Positions 59,483 through 64,000 of a stretch of DNA of 64,000 nucleotides are shown here, piece by piece. The stretch covers positions 744,001-808,000 of the forward strand of contig CBDDAE010000002.1 of assembly GCA_965224795.1 (NCBI GenBank), written 5' to 3'. Source of the stretch: NVTR01 sp036480115 (GTDB lineage Bacteria; Pseudomonadota; Alphaproteobacteria; Rhodobacterales; Rhodobacteraceae). The first letter of the stretch is position 1. The number at the start of each line of letters is the position of its first letter. Under the pieces are notes generated by a model. That model searched no databases. It was not told the origin of the DNA and was given only the letters and a program-made list of their open reading frames with translations. The position numbers and the translations under genes were made by a program.

Positions 59483-60130
59483 TCAGCTAAACTCGGCCGC
59501 TTCAATAAAGCGCTGAATTTTCTGGATTTCTTTCACCCCCGGCGCACTTTCAACGCCAGAAGACGCATCCACCTGGCTTGCCCCGGTCAAACGTATAGCT
59601 TCAGTCACATTTTGCGCTGTCAAACCGCCCGCCAGCAGCCAAGGCACCGGCCAGCTGCGACCAGAAATTAGCCGCCAATCAAAGGCCACCCCATTGCCAC
59701 CCGGAAGTTTTGCACCTTTTGGGGGCTTGGCATCTACCAGAATTAAATCCGCTACTTGGCAATATTGCTGCAAGGCGATCAAATCATTTTGATCCTGCAC
59801 GCCAACTGCCTTCATCACCGGTAAACCAAACCTTGCGCGTACCTGTTCAACCCGTGCCGGGCTTTCATTGCCGTGTAGTTGAAGCATATCCGGGTTAACC
59901 TGCGCCACGATACGATCCAGTGTGGCGTCGCCGGCGTTCACTGTCAGGGCGACTTTCACAACTACTGCAGGGATATTTCCCACCAGGTTTTGCGCCTGTT
60001 CTAACGGTAGAAAACGCGGGGATTTTTCAAAGAAGTTCAAACCTATATACCGAGCCCCGGCATGAACGGCGGCATCAATATCCTTAGCCTGTGTCAGGCC
60101 ACATATTTTTGTCAGGACAGTTTTTGTCAT
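59483..60130 (-). CDS. trpF: Phosphoribosylanthranilate isomerase
   Basis: 215-residue TIM barrel catalysing the Amadori rearrangement of N-(5-phosphoribosyl)anthranilate in tryptophan synthesis. The N-terminal TKICGLTQAKDIDAAVHAGA holds the catalytic Cys. LQLHGNESPARVEQVRARF and the later VDASSGVESAPGVKEIQKI (catalytic Asp/phosphate loop; PWLLAGGLTAQNV before it) are diagnostic. It follows the LapA-domain gene by nine bases. Confidence 0.95.
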   Translation of the reverse strand: MTKTVLTKICGLTQAKDIDAAVHAGARYIGLNFFEKSPRFLPLEQAQNLVGNIPAVVVKVALTVNAGDATLDRIVAQVNPDMLQLHGNESPARVEQVRARFGLPVMKAVGVQDQNDLIALQQYCQVADLILVDAKPPKGAKLPGGNGVAFDWRLISGRSWPVPWLLAGGLTAQNVTEAIRLTGASQVDASSGVESAPGVKEIQKIQRFIEAAEFS

Positions 60131-60139
60131 TGTTAAGGT

Positions 60140-60499
60140 TTAGTGGGTTTGACCGTCGCTCTCAAGCAGGGCCAAAACATCATCGATCACGGCGTCGTCT
60201 TTTTTCCTAAGGCGTTTGACTTCACGCTCTAATCGAACGTTGTCGCGCCGGTTTGTGTTGGCTTCAACACGGTGTTTGTGTTCACGAAACCATTCCCAAA
60301 TAAATCCGACCATGACACCCGCAACAATGCCGCCAAAGATAACTAAAAACAGCGGCAAAGTTATGGTGTTTTGTAGGCCCACCCATTCGGACACTTCATC
60401 AGTGAACAAACGCAAAGTTACCGGGCCTCTATTGGCCGTAGAAATAGTAACCAGCCCCAAAGCTAATAGTGCTAAAAAAGCATACCGAAGATAACGCAT
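60140..60499 (-). CDS. LapA-domain (DUF1049) membrane protein
   Basis: 119 residues. Two transmembrane helices (LRYAFLALLALGLVTIST and ITLPLFLVIFGGIVAGVMVGFI) are followed by a basic coiled-coil tail (REVKRLRKKDDAVIDDV). This is the lipopolysaccharide-assembly LapA/YciS plan, where the E. coli protein works with LapB to tune LPS levels through LpxC. A LapB (TPR) gene is not adjacent. It sits between ihfB and trpF, the usual alphaproteobacterial place. Confidence 0.85.
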   Translation of the reverse strand: MRYLRYAFLALLALGLVTISTANRGPVTLRLFTDEVSEWVGLQNTITLPLFLVIFGGIVAGVMVGFIWEWFREHKHRVEANTNRRDNVRLEREVKRLRKKDDAVIDDVLALLESDGQTH

Positions 60500-60509
60500 A
60501 GTTAGGGTC

Positions 60510-60791
60510 CTATTTCCCGTTCAACCGATCCCTTAACAGTTTACCAGTTTTGAAAAAAGGCACATGTTTTTCGTCAACCTTTACACTTTCACCGGTGCGC
60601 GGATTTCGGCCATTTCGGGCGTCGCGTTTTTTCACGGAAAAAGCACCAAAGCCACGTAGCTCAACCCTGTCACCGCGCGACAAAGCTTCAATTATCTGTT
60701 CAAAAATAGTTCCTACAATACGTTCAACGTCCCGTTGATACAGATGAGGATTTTCGTCAGCGATTTTCTGGACTAGTTCCGATCGGATCAT
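60510..60791 (-). CDS. ihfB: Integration host factor beta subunit
   Basis: 93-residue HU/IHF-family DNA-bending protein that pairs with IhfA. It begins MIRSELVQKIADENPHLYQR and carries RGFGAFSVKKRDARNGRNPR, the beta-arm that inserts into the minor groove with its Pro. ATG 60791 is preferred because the GGGGGG ribosome-binding site is correctly spaced; an ATG three codons upstream is too close to it. The rpsA-ihfB order is conserved across proteobacteria. The 291-base gap to rpsA contains the rpsA terminator and the ihfB promoter. Confidence 0.95.
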   Translation of the reverse strand: MIRSELVQKIADENPHLYQRDVERIVGTIFEQIIEALSRGDRVELRGFGAFSVKKRDARNGRNPRTGESVKVDEKHVPFFKTGKLLRDRLNGK

Positions 60792-61024
60792 CCGTTCCAT
60801 CCCCCCAAATTAGTTTTTCTATCAGGAATGGCGGCAGCGCCAGCCCTTTGCTGACTATAGGGGTAATTAACAAGTTCACAAATAATAACCGTCCAAAGCA
60901 GAGACAATTACCCGCCCTAATGCGCTGAAATTGTGCAATTTAGCAACAACTTGGAGTTTGCGAAGCCTGTTCCTGCAATAACAGCATCGTTTCGCACATG
61001 CAGCGAAACCCTTGATTCGGTGCT

Positions 61025-61059
61025 AAAAAAAATGGCTCCGCCAACTAGCGGAGCCATTT
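61025..61059 (-). terminator. Intrinsic terminator of rpsA
   Basis: Perfect 12-base-pair stem AAATGGCTCCGC / GCGGAGCCATTT (61030-61041, 61048-61059) with a six-base loop. On the minus-strand transcript it is followed by eight U residues. It lies 24 bases after the rpsA stop. Confidence 0.92.
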
Positions 61060-61082
61060 AAAATTATTATTAGTTCCGAAGT

Positions 61083-62759
61083 TTATTCGTCGCCTTTAAG
61101 TGCGGCACCCAGGATATCACCCAAAGAAGCACCGGAATCAGAAGACCCGTATTGTTCCACGGCTTCTTTTTCTTCGGCAATTTCACGGGCTTTAATTGAC
61201 AGTCCCAAGCGGCGGGATTTTGCGTCAACATTGGTTACGCGAACGTCGACTTTATCGCCTACGCCAAACCGATCAGGGCGTTGCTCGGAGCGGTCCCGCG
61301 ATAGATCTGAACGGCGGATAAAGGACTTCATACCTTCGTATTCCACCTCAACGCCACCGTCTTCAATTTTGGTGACAGTCACCGTGATTATTGAACCGCG
61401 TTTAACACCATCAATCACACCAGCAAAACTGTCTTCACCGAGAGCTTTTATCGACAGGGAAATACGTTCTTTGTCCGTATCAACTTCGGTAACAGATGCC
61501 TTAACGAGATCACCCTTCTGATAGCTTTGGATCGCATCTTCGCCACGCTCGTCCCAGCTAAGGTCGGACAAGTGAACCATGCCATCAATGCCATCATCCA
61601 ATCCGATGAACAAACCAAATTCGGTGATGTTTTTAACTTCACCTTCAACTTCTGTACCGGCAGGATGGTTTTCGGCAAATGCTTCCCATGGATTACCCAT
61701 GGTCTGCTTTAGCCCCAGCGAAACGCGGCGTTTGGCGGTGTCAATTTCAAGTACCATGACTTCGACTTCCTGGCTTGTCGAAACGATTTTACCAGGGTGT
61801 ACGTTTTTCTTAGTCCAAGACATTTCAGACACGTGAACCAGCCCTTCAACGCCTGCTTCAAGTTCTACAAATGCACCGTAATCGGTGATGTTAGTCACTC
61901 TGCCAGTGTGCACTGTTTCAAGCGCAAACTTGGCTTCCACAGCATCCCAGGGATCATCCTGCAACTGCTTCATGCCCAGCGAAATACGGTGGGTTTCCTT
62001 GTTGATCTTGATGACCTGCACCTTGATCGTTTCACCGATTGCCAGAATTTCGGTCGGGTGATTGACCCGGCGCCAGGCCATGTCAGTGACGTGCAAAAGC
62101 CCGTCAACACCGCCCAGATCAACAAATGCACCGTATTCGGTGATGTTCTTGACCACACCATCCACAGCCTGACCTTCAGTCAGATTGCCAATGACTTCGG
62201 CGCGCTGTTCGGCGCGGCTTTCTTCCAGAATAGCGCGGCGTGACACAACGATGTTGCCCCGGCGACGGTCCATTTTCAATATCACAAACGGCTGCTTCAG
62301 ACCCATCAATGGGCCCGCGTCACGCACAGGGCGCACGTCAACTTGGCTGCCCGGCAGGAACGCAACTGCGCCGCCCAGATCCACCGTAAAGCCACCTTTG
62401 ACGCGGCCAAAAATTGCGCCATCGACCCGTTCTTCGGTTTCGGCAGCTTTTTCCAGACGGTCCCAGGCTTCTTCCCGGCGCGCCTTTTCACGGCTGATTG
62501 ATGCTTCACCACGGGAATTTTCGACGCGGTCAAGGAACACCTCAACTTCGTCGCCAACAGCCAGTTCGGCCTCTTCACCCGGATTTGCAAATTCTTTTAT
62601 ATCAACGCGGCCTTCCATTTTATAGCCGACATCGATGATGGCCTGTCCGCTTTCGATAGCGATGACTGTGCCTTTGACGACAGACCCTTCGGCGGGTGTG
62701 TCAATTTCGAAGCTTTCGTTTAGAAGGGCTTCGAATTCCTCCATAGCAGATGCGCTCAT
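61083..62759 (-). CDS. rpsA: 30S ribosomal protein S1
   Basis: 558-residue S1 with six S1/OB-fold repeats. It unwinds and delivers mRNA to the 30S subunit. Repeats are seen at ~20-90 (VVKGTVIAIESGQAIIDVGY), 105-170, 190-260 (AVDGVVKNITEYGAFVDLGG), 280-345 (HTGRVTNITDYGAFVELEAG), 365-430 (EGEVKNITEFGLFIGLDDG) and 450-520 (RGSIITVTVTKIEDGGVEVE). The region 62760-62956 upstream contains a candidate cmk terminator and the promoter. It sits between cmk and ihfB as in most proteobacteria. Confidence 0.97.
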   Translation of the reverse strand: MSASAMEEFEALLNESFEIDTPAEGSVVKGTVIAIESGQAIIDVGYKMEGRVDIKEFANPGEEAELAVGDEVEVFLDRVENSRGEASISREKARREEAWDRLEKAAETEERVDGAIFGRVKGGFTVDLGGAVAFLPGSQVDVRPVRDAGPLMGLKQPFVILKMDRRRGNIVVSRRAILEESRAEQRAEVIGNLTEGQAVDGVVKNITEYGAFVDLGGVDGLLHVTDMAWRRVNHPTEILAIGETIKVQVIKINKETHRISLGMKQLQDDPWDAVEAKFALETVHTGRVTNITDYGAFVELEAGVEGLVHVSEMSWTKKNVHPGKIVSTSQEVEVMVLEIDTAKRRVSLGLKQTMGNPWEAFAENHPAGTEVEGEVKNITEFGLFIGLDDGIDGMVHLSDLSWDERGEDAIQSYQKGDLVKASVTEVDTDKERISLSIKALGEDSFAGVIDGVKRGSIITVTVTKIEDGGVEVEYEGMKSFIRRSDLSRDRSEQRPDRFGVGDKVDVRVTNVDAKSRRLGLSIKAREIAEEKEAVEQYGSSDSGASLGDILGAALKGDE

Positions 62760-62857
62760 GTGTAGATCAATTCCTTTTTAGCGTTTTTTCGGGCCATGCG
62801 GTTGGTTCCGCAGGTCTTTGGGTTTCAATTTGTCGTGGGCCGATTTTCCAAACAATA

Positions 62858-62880
62858 AGGGCCGGAAACTTCCCGACCCT
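62858..62880 (-). terminator. Candidate terminator downstream of cmk
   Basis: On the minus strand, AGGGTCGG pairs with CCGGCCCT (eight pairs, one G-U) around a GAAGTTT loop, followed by the U-rich TATTGTTT. It lies 77 bases after the cmk stop and about 100 bases before the rpsA start. It may end or attenuate the cmk transcript ahead of rpsA. Confidence 0.6.
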
Positions 62881-62956
62881 GCTCGCACGGATTCTAACGA
62901 TCCTTAGACCAGCGCGCGTATAGGCGGTTTGGCGCAGCATGGCAAGGGGCGTGTTG

Positions 62957-63598
62957 CTAAACTCTGGTGCCCTGCAAGTCTTTTAGAAGTCCGTCAAATT
63001 TGCCCCGGACGGCGGTGATTGCTGCCGCAATAGCCGCTTCAGTTGTCATAATTGTTGTATCCAGTAAAAATGCATCTTTCGCCTGTTTAGTTGGCGCATT
63101 TTCGCGACTGGCATCGCGGTCATCGCGAGTGGCAATATCTGCCTGCACCTGGACCAGTGAAATTTGAACCCCTTTGCTAGTCAGTTCATCAAACCGGCGC
63201 TGCGCGCGAACAGCACTGGATGCCGTCACAAACAATTTCACATCCGCATCCGGGCATATCACCGAACCAATGTCGCGCCCGTCTAAAACCGAACCGCCGT
63301 CGCGTGCGGCAAAGTTGCGTTGAAAGGTCAGCAACGCAGCGCGAACTTTGGCATTCACAGCTATCTCGGACGCGGCCTGGGCCACTGCTGGAGTGCGTAA
63401 CCCAGGTCCGGCCAAATCATGTGCATTTAAATTCCCTGCCGCTTCAACCGGATTGGACCCGGCTAAAACCTTGCGCCCAACAGCGCGGTACAGCAGCCCG
63501 GTATCCAAATAGGCAAAGCCAAAATGCGCGGCCACAGCTTTGGAAATTGTGCCTTTTCCAGCGGCTGCCGGACCATCTATTGCAACGGTAAACTTCAT
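62957..63598 (-). CDS. cmk: Cytidylate kinase
   Basis: 213-residue nucleoside-monophosphate kinase that phosphorylates CMP and dCMP. The P-loop GPAAAGKGTISKAVA is at residues 9-23. FAYLDTGLLYRAVG is the CMP-binding YLDTG motif, and LDGRDIGSVICPDADVKLFV and the RDDRDASRENAP lid are diagnostic. Its ATG overlaps the stop of the upstream membrane-protein gene (ATGA). Gene order cmk-rpsA is standard; aroA, often upstream, is replaced here by an uncharacterised gene. Confidence 0.95.
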   Translation of the reverse strand: MKFTVAIDGPAAAGKGTISKAVAAHFGFAYLDTGLLYRAVGRKVLAGSNPVEAAGNLNAHDLAGPGLRTPAVAQAASEIAVNAKVRAALLTFQRNFAARDGGSVLDGRDIGSVICPDADVKLFVTASSAVRAQRRFDELTSKGVQISLVQVQADIATRDDRDASRENAPTKQAKDAFLLDTTIMTTEAAIAAAITAVRGKFDGLLKDLQGTRV

Positions 63599-64000
63599 GT
63601 AATTTCACGCCCCGGTTTATTAAATTTAAACCCGAGCCCAACCAGTATTATACCCATAGACACAGCGATAAACCCAAATTTTAGCACCGTTGCCTGACTG
63701 GCAGCCGCGATTTGTTGCGCCGTGATGCTTTCAAGATTGCTTGTCAACAATACCGCTACCCTGCTGTTTTCGACGTAGTCAAAAAGAGCCGCCATGAACG
63801 GAAGCAAAATGAGCATCGCGTTGACAATCCCGGGTGCCGTTGGAAAAAGAAAATAGATCGCGATTCCCAGCGTTAGCGCAAGTAAACCGATGAAAACCAA
63901 ATCAATACGGTGCTGAATGTTAAGGTAAAAATCCCGCCCTTGCTCATTTAGTGCCGCCAGGAATTCGCGGGCGGCAGTTTCACTGTAGCCAAGCGGGCGC
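63595..64000 (-). CDS. Uncharacterised membrane protein (partial, N-terminus beyond window)
   Basis: The frame is open from the window edge, so at least 134 C-terminal residues are seen. They begin PLGYSETAAREFLAALNEQG, a soluble helical stretch, followed by three hydrophobic segments: VFIGLLALTLGIAIYFLFP, GIVNAMLILLPFMAALFDYV and FGFIAVSMGIILVGLGF. The region between the last two (ENSRVAVLLTSNLESITAQQ) is polar. A GTG/TTG-like codon near 63900 is probably internal, because the preceding sequence continues the protein without a stop. No family is recognised. Its stop overlaps cmk, so the two are translationally coupled. Confidence 0.65.
   Translation of the reverse strand, partial: RPLGYSETAAREFLAALNEQGRDFYLNIQHRIDLVFIGLLALTLGIAIYFLFPTAPGIVNAMLILLPFMAALFDYVENSRVAVLLTSNLESITAQQIAAASQATVLKFGFIAVSMGIILVGLGFKFNKPGREIT

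Noticed and set aside
1..64000. CRISPR arrays, prophage, transposase or integrase genes
   Set aside because: No regularly spaced direct repeats and no transposase, integrase or phage structural proteins were seen on either strand.

Overview
This looks like chromosome from a marine alphaproteobacterium of the Rhodobacterales/Roseobacter type with middling GC (by eye; not computed). The gene neighbourhoods support this: dut next to a membrane-anchored HesA/MoeB-like protein, gshB–yraN–rsmI–LppC-like–glnD–murJ in one block, and cmk–rpsA–ihfB–lapA-domain–trpF–trpB in another. The RpoHII-like sigma factor, the glutathione transferase with a C-terminal Cys motif, and the hairpin-ATATTT intergenic elements also fit. 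These lineage judgements come from memory of such genomes and were not searched.

Layout. 1–1463: end of a polar amino-acid ABC transporter operon. 1.7–4.5 kb: small accessory enzymes (two-domain glyoxalase-superfamily protein, epimerase, VOC protein, GNAT). 4.5–12.1 kb: housekeeping genes (MoeB/ThiF-like, dut, coaBC, sigma-32, cobU, phosphatase, GST, comM). 12.2–21.8 kb: gshB, yraN, rsmI, an LppC-like lipoprotein, glnD, murJ, a degenerate rhomboid and trpS. 21.8–28.4 kb: histidine utilisation, with hutI-hutH-hutU divergent from hutF-hutC across a near-perfect HutC operator. 28.6–32.9 kb: an RND efflux pair.

The most interesting part is 32.8–41.8 kb. A translationally coupled minus-strand operon encodes a class III CoA-transferase, an acyl-CoA dehydrogenase-fold protein that lacks the catalytic glutamate but keeps an Arg at position 84 (the signature of 3-sulfinopropionyl-CoA desulfinase), a ThDP enzyme and a class III aminotransferase. 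A LysR regulator is divergent from it. Next to the regulator lies an SBP56/methanethiol oxidase gene with a small polytopic membrane protein. Together these suggest an organosulfur-catabolic island: C3 sulfinate to propionyl-CoA plus sulfite, alongside methanethiol oxidation. This fits a DMSP-using marine bacterium, but the substrate is inferred.

41.9–49.2 kb is accessory: a TMADH-like flavoenzyme, a frameshifted LysR remnant, tRNA-Ser(GCU), a DUF3179 protein, an M20 amidohydrolase, a microprotein and a clan GH-A-like secreted glycosidase. 49.3–64 kb returns to core genes (ychF, trpA, lldD, MFS, rplY, pth, trpB, trpF, ihfB, rpsA, cmk). A FkbM methyltransferase and a URO-D-family gene are inserted in reverse orientation between rplY and pth. 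The window ends inside an uncharacterised membrane protein gene upstream of cmk.
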